Assembly: GCF_030864355.1 (NCBI RefSeq)
Contig: NC_083399.1
Span: 1 to 64,000 of the forward strand
DNA length: 64,000 nucleotides
Source of the DNA: Cutaneotrichosporon cavernicola
Lineage: Eukaryota; Basidiomycota; Tremellomycetes; Trichosporonales; Trichosporonaceae
Reading direction: 5' to 3'
Shown here: positions 30,835 through 41,641 of the stretch, piece by piece
Layout of the letters: every line of letters starts with the position of its first letter
Position numbering within the stretch: the stretch's first letter is position 1
Made by a program: the position numbers and the translations under genes
Notes under the pieces: generated by a model
The model's database searches: none
The model's input: only the letters and a program-made list of their open reading frames with translations
What the model was told of the DNA's origin: nothing

Positions 30835-32520
30835 ATGATACGATCCGCCAACTCTCGTTCAACCGCCATGACTCGCAGCGCCACCCAGAGCCGCATTGAC
30901 GAGGTGCTTGCCAGGCGCGAGGCCGGGATTCCCGCGGAATGGCGCGTCACCATCTCCTCCGATGCCACAAAGGCCATGAACGATCTTCTGGACGACAAGG
31001 AGCGGGCAATCGTGGACATGACGGCCATACAGCTACGCGACGAGATCGCCGCAGGCCGCCTCACAGCTGTGGCCGCCACCACGGCATACTGCAAGGCAGC
31101 AGCGGTCGCGCAGCAGACAACCAACTGTCTCATCGAGCTATTTGCTCATGAGGCGCTGGCCAGCGCGCGTCGCCTGGACATTGAATTCACGCGCACAGCA
31201 CGACCTGTCGGGCCGCTGCACGGTGTGCCCATTAGCGTGGCAGACGATGTAGACGTGCGTGGTCACAACGCGTCGGCTGGCTTCCTCTCTCTCGTGGACA
31301 AGGCGGTGGACGAGGACGCACACGCGATTGCTATCCTGCGCGAGGCTGGTGCAGTGTTCTTCTGCAGTGCGTTAATACAGCTGACTTGGCTGACGACAGG
31401 GACGACCAAGGCGCAGGTGCTTGCGCTCGAGACCGTTGGGTACTTTGGAACGACTTCGAATCCTTGGAACCGCGAGCTTACTGGCGGTTCCGGGGAAGGT
31501 GCTCTGCTGGGCATGAAAGGTTCGCCGCTAGGTGTCGCCACGGACGTCGGTGGCGGCGTTCGTAGCCCCGCGGCCGCGAATGGCGTGTATGCCTTCAAGC
31601 CGACGTCTGGTCGTCTACCAGCCGTCGGCGTCAGTGTAATTCATCCCGAAGGCTGGCACGGCATGCCGCGTACCCAGGGTGCACTTGCGCGCTCTGCAGA
31701 GGATCTGGAGCTGTACGTGCAGCTCATGTGTGAGGCAGAGCCGTGGCACCGTGACCCTGCTCTTGTGGTGCGGCCATGGGTGGCTTCCAAGGGCCCGGGG
31801 CGCAAGCTCCGCGTTGGCGTGATGCGTGATGACGGCGTCGTCGCCCCGGTCGAGGCGGTGGAACGTGCGCTCGAGATCGCCCTCAACCGCCTCCGGCGGT
31901 CCTGCGACATTGTACCGTTTGAGCCGTTCCAGAGCCGACAGGCTTGGGACATTGCGCGCCGGCTGTACTGGCCGGACGGAGGGGCGCGGGTCATGGACGC
32001 GCTCGCGGATTCCGGCGAGGAGGTACGTCCTCTGACAAAGTGGATCATCGACCAGAGCGGACACGCAGGCCGTATCCTGGGGACAGAGGAGCTGTTCACC
32101 CTCTGCGCGCAGCGAGACGACTTCCGCACTCGCCTTGCCGCCCATTGGGCTGATTCAGGCATTGACGTCCTGCTCATGCCCGTCGGGCCCACCCCGGCCC
32201 CGATCCACGGTACGGCCAAGTACTGGAACGTGAGTGCGGAGGTTCTATGCAGAGCAGGCTGACTTCAGTACACGTCCTACTGGAACCTTGCAGATCATCC
32301 CGCCGGCGTGTTCCCTACCGGTCTCTTCTGCGACGACGGTGACACCCATGACCCGTACTGCTTCCCGCGCAATCCCGTGGAGAAGGAGATCTGGGATAGC
32401 TACGATCCATCGTTGCAGGCCGGCGCGCCTTTGTGCCTCCAGGTCATTGGGCAGAGGGGCTATGACGAGGACACACTGTGGGCTATGCGTGAAATTGCAG
32501 CGGCCGTCCGGGCGGCGTGA
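30835..32520 (+). CDS. Amidase-signature family protein lacking the catalytic Ser-Ser-Lys residues
   Basis: A 548-residue protein with one 39-nt intron (32230-32268). The amidase fold is recognisable: AIQLRDEIAAGRLTAV, GPLHGVPISV, NPWNRELTGG, SPLGVATDVGGG, RSPAAANGVYAFKPT, and LMPVGPTPAP near the end. Functional amidases have Lys in PISVKD, a Ser in GGSSGG and the nucleophile in GGSIR. Here the codon 31240-31242 is GCA (Ala136), the GGSSGG loop reads GGSGEG (one residue short), and the nucleophile codon 31555-31557 is GGC (Gly241). All three catalytic positions are therefore lost while the frame is open. A pseudoenzyme or a substrate-binding role is more likely than hydrolysis. A second in-frame ATG at 30868 could also be the start. 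Confidence 0.88.
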
Positions 32521-32862
32521 ATAAAAGCGCTATGAAAGCTGAAAGCTTGTACTATGCCGTGGTGGTTGTGTTTGGCTGTTGGTCCAAGTACGGTGGGGGT
32601 TGACATTACCAGAAAGGGATGCTATGTTGTGGAAGATGACAACCCTTCCTATTCCTGCAAGAGTCCAGCCTCCCTTAACTGTCCAGTCATCCAGCACATC
32701 CGGACACACTCATGTGGTGAAGCCATGCACTGCATTTGGCAACATACAGAAGAATGTAGGACGGATCGTATATGTAGACCACCAAGTAAACGCCGCGCTA
32801 GGCGGCCAGCGGCACCGTACTACAGCTACCACAGAAAGGGAGAAATCTTCGAGGTGCACGAC
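32521..32862. other. Convergent 3' intergenic region
   Basis: Between the stops of the amidase-like gene (+) and the CAP gene (-). No gene seen; it should hold both polyadenylation sites. Confidence 0.5.
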
Positions 32863-34014
32863 CTAGTTTCCGATGTAGCGGGGAACATTCTCCTCGTAGT
32901 TCTTGCGCGTGGTCGCATCGTCACCGCCACCCATGTTTGGAGCAGGGTCATAGACGCAAGAGAAGTAGACCTTATTCTCCGAGCCGCCACCGGGGCTGGC
33001 GTCCTTGCACCCAAGCTTCCAGCCGCAGCCGACCTTGGTAACCGCTTTCCAGGTCATGGCAGTGAAGTGACCCGTCGCAGCTGAGAACCCGGGGTTGTTC
33101 CAGTCGTAGAGGCGCCACTCCTCGGCCCAGCCGTCAATGAGGCCGTGAACAAAGTGGTTGGCGTAATCACCGGAACCCCACCGAGCCGAGAGGTTGTCGG
33201 CACCAATGTGCTCCCATTTGCAAGTGCCCATGGCGTTGGTAGCCTTCTGGGCAAGTGCAGAGTCCCAGGACAGAGCTGGGGCGCCGAACTGTGCGCGCCA
33301 CTGGTTGTGGTAGTCAAGCGCCACCTTGGCCTGTGCCGATGTACCAGCAATGTCCGCGGCAGTTGGGTCCTCAGTCACTAGAGTCTGGTCGTTGCTGAAG
33401 GGGAGGTTGGGCTCTCCAGCAACCTTGTCGGCCACATCAGTGGTGGAAGGACTGGCCGGAGCCGAGGTCGATGCGTCTGCGGGGCGCTGCTGGGCTGACG
33501 ACGAGTCGACGGCGGGCGTCGGCGAGGAGGATTGCTCGGGCTGCTGGCTGGGCAAGGGCTGCGGGCTGAGCGTTGGCTGCTGGCTGGACTCTGGCTGCTG
33601 GCTGGGCTCTGGCTGCTGGCTGGGCTCTGGCTGCTGGCTGGGCAAGGGCTGCGGGCTGAGCGTTGGCTGCTGGCTGGACTCTGGCTGCTGGCTGGGCTCT
33701 GGCTGCTGGCTGGGCTCTGGCTGCTGGCTGGGCAAGGGCTGGCTGGGCTGCTCAGGCTGGGGCTGGGAAGTAGGTTGAGGCGGGGAAGGGTTCGGCGCCG
33801 GGCGGTTAGAGGTGGGCCTCGAGCTGCGCGTGCGCCAGAGACTCATGGCATCGTTCCAGTTCATGGTGAACTCGAAAGAACCGTCCTCGTTCCACTTGCC
33901 AAAGGGGTTGTTGCCGTTGCGCCAGTCGACCTGGTCGGCGTCGCGCGTGAGAGGCGCAGCAGTGACCGGCACTGCAAGGGCCGCAACAACGGTAAGGATA
34001 GTCGAGGCCTTCAT
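32863..34014 (-). CDS. Secreted CAP/SCP (Pry1-like) protein with long Ser/Gln/Pro repeat linker
   Basis: An intronless 383-residue protein (ATG 34014, stop 32863). A signal peptide (MKASTILTVVAALAVPVTAA) is followed by a Pro-rich linker in which a 30-residue block (units SQQPEP, SQQPES, SQQPTLSPQPLP) is present twice almost identically (DNA about 33535-33735). The CAP domain occupies the C-terminal 160 residues: ALDYHNQWRAQFGAPALSWD, CKWEHIGADNLSA, WAEEWRLYDW, TGHFTAMTWKAVTKVGCGW and VYFSCVYDPAPN. Fungal Pry proteins bind sterols and fatty acids in the extracellular space. The linker resembles O-mannosylated stalks, so wall association is plausible but not shown. Confidence 0.93.
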   Translation of the reverse strand: MKASTILTVVAALAVPVTAAPLTRDADQVDWRNGNNPFGKWNEDGSFEFTMNWNDAMSLWRTRSSRPTSNRPAPNPSPPQPTSQPQPEQPSQPLPSQQPEPSQQPEPSQQPESSQQPTLSPQPLPSQQPEPSQQPEPSQQPESSQQPTLSPQPLPSQQPEQSSSPTPAVDSSSAQQRPADASTSAPASPSTTDVADKVAGEPNLPFSNDQTLVTEDPTAADIAGTSAQAKVALDYHNQWRAQFGAPALSWDSALAQKATNAMGTCKWEHIGADNLSARWGSGDYANHFVHGLIDGWAEEWRLYDWNNPGFSAATGHFTAMTWKAVTKVGCGWKLGCKDASPGGGSENKVYFSCVYDPAPNMGGGDDATTRKNYEENVPRYIGN

Positions 34015-35249
34015 GTTGAACAAACGAGAGTGAGGGAAAGAGAGCGTGGGGATGAAGAAGGGCAAGCGGTCTACGCTGCTGTTGATGGCTGGGGGAAGCA
34101 AGTGTTGCTGCTGTTGATGGCTGGGGAGAAGCAAGTGTTGCACTGGGTTTTATATTGCCCAAAGTACACTGCACTGGATTTTATATAGTGCCAAAGTAGT
34201 AAGCTTGGTTGTTAGGCCACCCCCTTGGCCGCCTCTTCCCCTGCGCATTACGGTACGACAGTGTCAGTTGGTAAGGCTCGAGGGGTTGCCAAGAGGACAG
34301 TTCCAGAATGCCAGGAGAAGAGTCAATGGACGAAACGCGACCTGCCGTAATTCCGATCCGAGGCCAACCCCCTTGCCGTACATACGCGCGTAGTCAGTTG
34401 TTGCCCAGCAGCTAGCTTCCCCATAACCCCCGTTTCAGTTTGACACTGTAGCCATCCAGGCCTCCGCCGGATACAGATTGATCTTGAACCTTTGTTCCAC
34501 CATCTCACGTCACATCGCGCGTTGGACGGACCCTTGCTAGAGGTATGATCCAGAGGCATGGCCAGACCTCTACGCTGTTCCATCGTCCCTGCGCAGACGT
34601 GAGATGTAGCTTGAGTTTACCTCGGCAGGGTTTGGGTGCCATGGCCTCGTGAGTTTGTTGCAGCCGTTCAATGGGCGAAAGTCAGGCACAGATACAGAGT
34701 TCAAGGAGAGTGGCACTGATGAGAGTAAACCAAAGAGCGACTTGCTGGCCAGCTCAGTGCAGCAATAGCAATCAAGTCGCCATCTGATAATGATGCGTCT
34801 CGTTAACCTGTTGAGCCAGCGCGTGGCTTTCACAGTACGCATCGGAAACGTCAGTGTGGGTGGCGCCTCAGACGACATGTTATGCTTACCGCACAGTGCT
34901 ATCACACTCCTGACCAAGCCCCTGCACTATATCCGGCACCCGCGTCTTCCCCGCCATCCAGCTCGTTCAGGGTTATTGCTAGAGAACACCCGGTGTAAAG
35001 AACTCTCTGACGGTCATAACCCAACTTCTTGAGCCCGTCTGCCCTTCTGTCCTCTTACTTCTTCATTACTCGCTTCTTGCTACAACCCACGGACCAATAC
35101 TACAACAACCCTCTCTCTCCACCGAGTCCGAAAGCTACACTCCACTTGCCTCCTCTACCAACCACCTCTTGCTTTGACTTGACCCCACTTACTCCTCTAC
35201 CAACCACCTCGTGCTTTGACTTGTTTGATCAGAGAATCATCTCACACTC
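34015..35249. other. 1.2-kb intergenic region, no gene supported
   Basis: Contains a short near-duplicate in the 5' flank of the CAP gene (TGTTGATGGCTGGGG at about 34080 and 34114; TTTTATAT at about 34148 and 34180) and another in 35155-35222 (CTCTACCAACCACCTC(T/G)TGCTTTGACTTG copies). No coding evidence. Confidence 0.5.
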
Positions 35250-36872
35250 TCATGACTGGTAGCGGAAATCATCGGCGCCTTCAAGGACGACCTCCCCACG
35301 GTCAGCCCGGCGGTTCTGGTAGCGGTAGAAAACGGAGAGGAGGAAGGCCATGATGACGGTCCCGGCGTTTACTCCAATGGTGAAAAAGACGCCGGTGGGG
35401 TACCCGCGCTTTGCTTCCTTCTGCATGAACATGACGCTGGCGAGGATGCCGCCGATACCTCCGAATGCAACGACGACCGCGGCGGTGACAGCGCGCTTAG
35501 ACTGGGAACGAATTGCTGTCTGCGACCACGAGACGACGAGGGGCACGTTGGCGTTACAGCCGCCGACTGCGAGGAAAACGCCAAAGTAGCGCAAACCCTT
35601 CTGCGAAATCGGGAGTTGGCTGTAGACACACGTGCCAATGATGCAGACGAGCTTTTGTCAGCAGGGCTTTATTGTACGCTTACGGCATTGAACATGATGA
35701 CGGCGGCGCGCATGTTGCGGTACTTGTCTGCGACCCATGCCGAGCCGAGACAAGGAATGAGGGCGTAAATGTGCGTGGGGGTACCCAGGAGCATAGTCTC
35801 AACGTTGCTGAAGCCCATAGTACCCAGGATGACGGGGAGGAAGTATGCGAGCGAATAACTCGCGACGGTGGTGGACATGAGGAAGTAACCATAGAGCCAG
35901 ATTTTCCAGTCGCAGAGATGGTGGCCAATTTTGGCGAGGGTAACCGGGTCGGGTACAGAGTCTTCACGGTCTCGCTGGATGCGTGTGAGGATCAGCTGCT
36001 TCTGTTCGTCCGTAATGAACGTTGAGCGGTCTGGGAAGTCGACAATGAACAGGAAGGCGAGGATTCCAACAATCACGGTAATGATGCCGAACATGATGAA
36101 CACCCACGCCCATCCGCTGTACCCGCCAAGGCCGTGCATCAGCGTAAATGTGTAGCCGAGAGGGGAACAGGCTGAGCCGATGAGCGCAGCGAAGATGTAG
36201 AAGCACGAGTTGCGTACTGCCATTTCCTTGCGCGGGTACCAGCAACTGATGAGGAAGGCTGCCCCCGGGAAGAGCGCACTCTCAAAGAGACCGAGGATAG
36301 CGCGGAGCGCTGCGAGGGTTTGCCAGTTCTGTGCCAAGCCCATGCCGACTGGAAGTGAGCGACCGCAGCAGCAGTGACATACTCATAACGACGCCCCACA
36401 GGGTAGTAGCCGAGCCCAGCCACCAGCGTGCACCAAACTTGCGGAGACCGATTTGGGAGGGAATCTCAAAAATGATGTACTGGGAATGAGAAAATGAGAA
36501 AATGGGTGACAGGCTAGAACTCACCGGGACAAAGAACGTCAATGTGATGATCGAGTAGCGGTTGCCTATGTTGGTCCCGAGTTCTTTGTCCATATGCATG
36601 TTGTTCCCTTGCCGAGCGAGCGAGAGATTCGTTCTGTCAATGAGGCTCACGCAGTACATGGCTGTTAGAACTGGGATGAGGCGCCAGTCGACCTTGCGAA
36701 TAGTGGCTTTCAGGAACGCCGGGTCGAACCCCTCGTCCACATCTGGGCGGGACGAGTGGTGGTGTGGTGATTCTGATGCGTCCGAGCCCTTGCGCTCTAC
36801 GTCGGCGTACTCGTCATGTTGCGTCTCATGACCCTTGTCGGCGTCAACCTTGTGTACCTTGTCTGTAGACAT
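35250..36872 (-). CDS. MFS transporter, anion:cation symporter (DAL5/allantoate permease) family
   Basis: Start ATG 36872 (MSTDKVHKVDAD), stop 35250, at least four exons (introns near 35.6-35.7, 36.35-36.4 and 36.48-36.53 kb). After a hydrophilic His-rich N-terminus, segment 1 and loop read VDWRLIPVLTAMYCVSLIDR and TNLSLARQGN, the hallmark of the Dal5/Tna1 family. The next blocks are FEIPSQIGLRKFGARWWL, ALRAILGLFESALFPGAAFL, CWYPRKEMAVRN and a central cytosolic loop (FPDRSTFITDEQKQLIL), then six more segments (SYSLAYFLPVIL; PTHIYALIPCLG; GGCNANVPLVVSW). Family members carry organic anions such as allantoate, nicotinate, biotin or tartrate; the substrate here cannot be read from sequence. Plasma membrane. 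Confidence 0.9.
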
Positions 36873-38248
36873 GATGTGATGAGATGGGATGGGATGACTT
36901 ATTCCCTCGCGAACAGGAGGATTTTGAACTCGCGACGAATCTTCCACACCAGCTGGCGTGGGGCGGCGTGGGGGTGCCTGCCAGGTATCTTCCGCACCAG
37001 CTTGCGTGGGGCCGCGTGGGGGTGCCTCTGAGCATCACAACCAGATCCGACTTTGCCTGGGTTGGTATCATGTGACCGAGAATCGACATGCTAGTCACGA
37101 GATGAAGTTTATCGGTCGTCTGCGACGGTGTCGACGGTGTTTGTGGCGAATGACAGCGACGCAAATTGCCCGAATCACGAATCCTGTAGTCGGTCTTCTG
37201 TTCCGCGTTCCCACCGGCGCCCGTGAACAAGATCTCTTCCAGGAAACCTGGACCTTTGGGAGACCTTTGGGAGACCGAGCCACGGCAGTTCCGGTGGTTT
37301 GCGGACGAGTCAGCAGCACTGTCGGGTACCTCGCTCCTCGACCAATATGGCAGATCACTTGCGTACGTACTCCCGGTCCTCTGACTGTGACCACACGCCA
37401 GACAATGCCGCTTTGTGACCTTGATCGACCTCGGCTAGCATCCATCTACGTTGCAAGATCGTTGGCCCAATTCGACCAATTCGACGCCGAGCGCCAACTC
37501 TGCACTTGCGCGGTGCAGTAAGACTGTAGGCGGGGGGCTTCTTAGAACACTAGTATGTGTTGAAGATTTGTCCAAACGTCGGCAGCGCTGTCGAACAGCC
37601 GGGATCATCTGATAGCATCTCCGTTCTCGGAGCTTGTGTCGAGGACGAGGAAGGAATCCGGCAATCACGTTCGCGAGAGATTGTGCCCACCGGCTTTCGC
37701 CACCGCAAGATATGTGGGCATGGAAGGCTTGGCCGATCAAGTTGCATGATATGAATCATCGGCAGTCACTTTGCGGTTGCTGCTGACGCTGACATCATGA
37801 ACAGCTATAGCAGTATCACATCGAGTCTACAAGCTCACTGGACGCGTGGCGCCACGGACGCCGCATTCCACACGCCACAGACGGTGCACATGACTATGGC
37901 ACGGAGCAACGCTCTCATCCGATCCGGATACCTACCGCGCAGCCGCCGGGGACTTGATTGTAGGCCGATGTAGTCGGCCATCAACCAGGGCTGTCATGAC
38001 AATCTCGTATCCCCGTCAGCGGGGTTAGTAGTTGTGACGTGGTAGAAGGACTGTTCCAGACTGCTCAAGAACACATCCCAACTCACATAGCAACCCTGCT
38101 GGCCTCATCCAGTCTCGACACCCCATCTGCTGCTGGCTCAGCTCGCGTACTCTGGCTCATCTCTGCTGCGCCAGGGGAGTCGATTACTCGAGCCACGACC
38201 GACGGTTGTCAAGTAGCCGATATGAGAACAAAAAGAGGAACACATCAC
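36873..38248. other. Intergenic region, no gene supported
   Basis: About 1.4 kb upstream of the DAL5-type transporter, extending to tRNA-Asp. It contains a 48-bp direct repeat (listed separately). No convincing open frame. Confidence 0.5.
36939..37027. repeat. Two tandem copies of a 48-bp G-rich repeat
   Basis: Unit ATCTTCCACACCAGCTGGCG... at 36939-36986 is repeated with a few changes from 36987 to about 37027, both ending in CGTGGGGGTGCCT. It lies 65-155 bp upstream of the transporter ATG, so it could affect that promoter. Confidence 0.8.
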
Positions 38249-38329
38249 TCTCTGTCGGAGAATTGAACTCCGGTCTCCCGCGGTCACTGTAGATGACAAG
38301 CGAGCATACTAGCCACTATACGAACAGAG
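38249..38329 (-). tRNA. tRNA-Asp (anticodon GTC), intron-containing
   Basis: The minus-strand acceptor CTCTGTT pairs with GACAGAG; discriminator A. D-arm TATAGTGGCTAGTATG. Anticodon stem CTCGC with GCGGG and the loop TTGTCA presenting GTC; about 10 nt of intron (TCTACAGTGAC) interrupt just after it. T-arm CCGGA-GTTCAAT-TCTCC. Total 81 nt. Confidence 0.88.
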
Positions 38330-38430
38330 ATGAAGCAATGTTACGTAATTACTCATGCCCTCCAACATATATCGTGTCTGAGATACTGCTCACACAAGCG
38401 GCAGATCTACAACAACTGGCATGATAAGGT

Positions 38431-40199
38431 TTACTTGCGTGCAAACCACACCTCGCTCCCCTCCTCACATGTCTCCACGGCAAGATGCTTGTGGGGTGCC
38501 CCCTCCCCAGGCACACTGAACCCGCCAAACATACCGATGCCCGTTGGCGTGATGATCGCAGGCCCGTTGGCCAGCGTACCCTTTCCAAAGCCTTGATCCG
38601 GGTGCCGCGCGATCAACACCGTCCAGTTGAAGTGCGGCCCGTCCCAGTGGGTGAACACCAGGTGGGTCCCGAAGATTCGGTGGTACGGTGCTACAAAGAC
38701 GTGCTTGCTAGCCATTCCGAAACGTGCCAGCTCGAGCGGAAGGCGAGCATGTACAGGATCGCCGTGGTTGAGGGGCTCAAGCTTAAGCGTCCCATATCCC
38801 GCCCCTTTGTATCTCCCTGGCACTGCGCCAAAGCCATACGCTGGCTCAGCTCCGTTCTTCTTAATCGGTCCAAAGGCATTGGCCGTGTACCGCCGGAACC
38901 ATTCTGTCTCCACATCCAGAGGCTTGAGGCCCAGCATGTTGTCCACGATCGCCGCGAACACGGTGTGGAAGGCGTAGGACCCAAAGTCGGCGTCATTCGT
39001 TAGGACCGCCACTGCCATCCCCGCCTCTGGCAGGCGCGCGATGAGCGTCTGTTGGCCAGGAACCCCGCCCGTGTGGCTGACGACCCGATGGCCGCGGTAC
39101 GAGTGGATGAACTGACCAGCACCGTAGAGAGAGGGCAGATTGTCCGCGCCAGGCATCGACTTGTTGCCCACGACAACGCGTGGCTCCGCAGCCGCGGCTA
39201 GGAGATGGGCAGGCACGACTTGAGGGTCAAGGAGCTCTGCAAGCCAGCGCGCAACGTCGCGTGCTGAGCTGATTATCCCACCCGGGCCAGCATTGACGGT
39301 ACCATCAGTGTCCGTGAACCATCCGAACGGCGCAATACTCCCGTGGCAGCTCTTGTGACGCTTCTTGTGATTTCCGAGCGTAGACTTGGCTACACACTCG
39401 GTCATATTCAACCCCGTATGCGTGTGTCCGTCTGTACGGTGCCCGCTGGCTGCGGCCGCGGTGTGGTTGTACGTCGTCGCTGACATACCGAGGGGTGCGA
39501 AGAAGTGCTTTTCAACGTATTGGATGAATGGTACACCAGTGAGAGTCGGAACCATATGGGCAAGTGCAACGTAGTGACCGTTCTGGTACTGGAAGACTTG
39601 GCGGAACTCGGCCGAGGGCCGGAGTCGTGCGAGGTTAGCGACTGTCTCGGCAGGCAGAACGTTGTCGTACGAAAAGTCGTGAGAGGGCATGCCAGAGCGC
39701 ATGGCTGGCATTAGCGCCGCAGGGGTTGATGAGCTTTACACATGAGGTCGGCAATGTCAGCGGTACTAGCCGCGTACTCGTCCATCAGGTCCCACTCGGG
39801 GAGCACGTCTTTAACCTTTGTGGAGAGGGTGAGCAGCGCCCCGTTTGGGACGGTGACGCCGTCGTCGATCATCTTGAGCACGGATAATGCCGTGAAAAGC
39901 TTCGAGTTGGAGGCGATGCAGAATAGGCTATCCGAGTCGACCGGCCTGCCATCGTTCGTTGCTGTACCAAAGTTGAGGAACTGCACACCGTCGCCATCGT
40001 GGTGGTGGGAATGGAAGCTTTGGCTGGTGACGACAGCCACAGACATGCCGGGGATGCCCCAGCGCTGGCGCACCGCATTGATCTCTTTGATGGTTGAATG
40101 AGATATGAGATGGTCGCTGTTTGCAGAGTTGCCAGAGTCACTCACCCACCCCACCACGGATGACAGGATGTCTGAAACGATGCCGAGTGGGAAGTGCAT
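38431..40199 (-). CDS. Beta-lactamase-fold serine hydrolase (class C / esterase EstB-like)
   Basis: Start ATG 40199 (MHFPLGIVSD), stop 38431. A 35-nt intron at 39705-39739 joins DLM to SMRSGMPSHDFSYD; a GTGAGT inside the 5' exon (after VGW) may mark one more short intron. The serine nucleophile motif SxxK is present as CIASNSKLFTAL, the Tyr motif lies in FQYQNGHYVAL, and the third motif region reads VSHTGGVPGQQT (HxG). A family-typical SGMP turn and C-terminal beta-sandwich domain follow (GRYKGAGYGTLKLEPL). Fungal members act on esters, amides or D-peptides, seldom on antibiotics. The N-terminal stretch (about 20 residues) is hydrophobic and could be a signal peptide or anchor. It forms a hydrolase block with the next two genes. 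Confidence 0.88.
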
Positions 40200-40435
40200 G
40201 ATGACCTGGTGAGTGTGTGGTGCCAAGTCGTAATGTCACTTGTATCAAGATCTATAAGTAGCACTTATACACGCGACTGGGGATGACGCCGGGCCGTGAC
40301 TTGCCGCACATCCACAGAACCCCGTGCCGCTCAACCGCCCACCAACTGCCCAGACACTCCTTGGTCTTGAGCTACAGTACTGCATACCCAGCTACCCAGC
40401 AACGTGTCTGTTGCCCACTTGTCCACATCAGTATC

Positions 40436-41565
40436 ATGGCCGTCCTCAACCCTCTCGATCCAGCTCTCCTCCCCCGGCTGAACAAGCAGTACATCGTGCG
40501 CCCTTTCAGAACTCTCTGACTCAGGACTTTTACAATATGAACCTAGCGAATGTGCCCATGATCCATCAGCTGCCATGGGATCCCTCTCTGCACTCTATGA
40601 AAAGTGTAGCCGGCGGTGCTCCGGCCCTCCCCGTCTCCCGGACGCGCGAGTACGTCCTTTGCTGCCCGAGTTGACGCAGTCTTGATCTCCACACCTTCCG
40701 TATCCGGATCTTTTACCCCGACACGGACACGGCCAACCCACCCGTTGTCATCTGGTACCATGGCGGCGGGATGGTGCTGGGTTCCCTCGAAGCTGATAAC
40801 GCTCTCTGTACGCGCATTGTGCGCGCGGCTGGATGCGCTGTTGTGGCAGTCGACTACCGACTTGCCCCTGAGAATCCGTTCCCAACAGGCGCAGACGATG
40901 CGTGGACAGGTACGCACTGTCCAAACCATGCTGATGGTAGCATTCAAGTACATTGTCGAACACGGGAGCGAGCTCGGCCTCGACGCCTCTCGGATTGGGA
41001 TCGGCGGCTTCAGCTCTGGCGGTAACCTCGCCGCGACAGTTAGCCAGCGGGCCGGCCTGGAGGGGTTTCCTCTCGCGTTTGTTGTCCTCAGCGTACCTGT
41101 TACCGACAATACCGCAGGGCCAGAGAACTTTGCTTCGTGGAAGCAAAACCGGAACTGCCCCGGTCTCAATGACGACAAGATGTTATGGTGTAAGCTCAAC
41201 ACTCTGTCGGCGAAGCTTACCCAGACCGGGACCAGTATCTCCCCAAAACACTAGACCGTGCGGACCCCAGGTCTTCGCCCCTCCTTGCGCCAGACGAGTG
41301 GGTCGCTGTCTCGCCCGACTCGTACATTGTACTCGCGGGCCTCGACCTCCTATACTCTGAGGGGTTGGCCTATTCCGAGAGACTCAAGAAGATGGGAAAG
41401 GCCGTTGATGTGGTTGTGTTCGATGACTTGCCGCACCTGGCCATGGCAATGGATGGGGTCCTTGATCGTGCGCAAGAGTGGAACCTTGGCATTTGCAACT
41501 ACATCGCTGAGCGATTTGGGCAGCCGCCGGTAGTGCTGAGTGACCTGTATGAAAGTCGCACCTGA
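40436..41565 (+). CDS. Alpha/beta hydrolase of hormone-sensitive lipase type, apparent frameshift in exon 1
   Basis: Start ATG 40436 (MAVLNPLDPALLPRLN). Near 40505 the frame ends (CCT TTC AGA ACT CTC TGA), while a frame one base away continues with FQNSLTQDFYNMN and IHQLPWDPSLHSM, the usual next part of this family. One extra T in CCCTTTC would join them, so there is a 1-bp deletion or a sequencing error. Downstream, introns (for example the 31-nt GTACGC...GGTAG after GACAG near 40907) give IFYPDTDTANPPVVIWYHGG, VDYRLAPENPFP, the nucleophile GGFSSGGNLAA, the Asp region AGLDLLYSEGL and the His region DDLPHLAMAMD. The oxyanion HGGG and the catalytic triad are intact. Cytosolic esterase likely. 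Confidence 0.8.
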
Positions 41566-41641
41566 CTTGCTAGCTGACGTGGATCACCCTGTCCTCGGAA
41601 CACCCCTTTCTATATACCAACCATGTCTACATCTATGTCCT

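Noticed and set aside
36900..36940. tRNA T-arm-like sequence (GATTTTGAACTCGCGACG)
   Set aside because: No acceptor, D or anticodon arm around it; only a chance resemblance or a small fragment.
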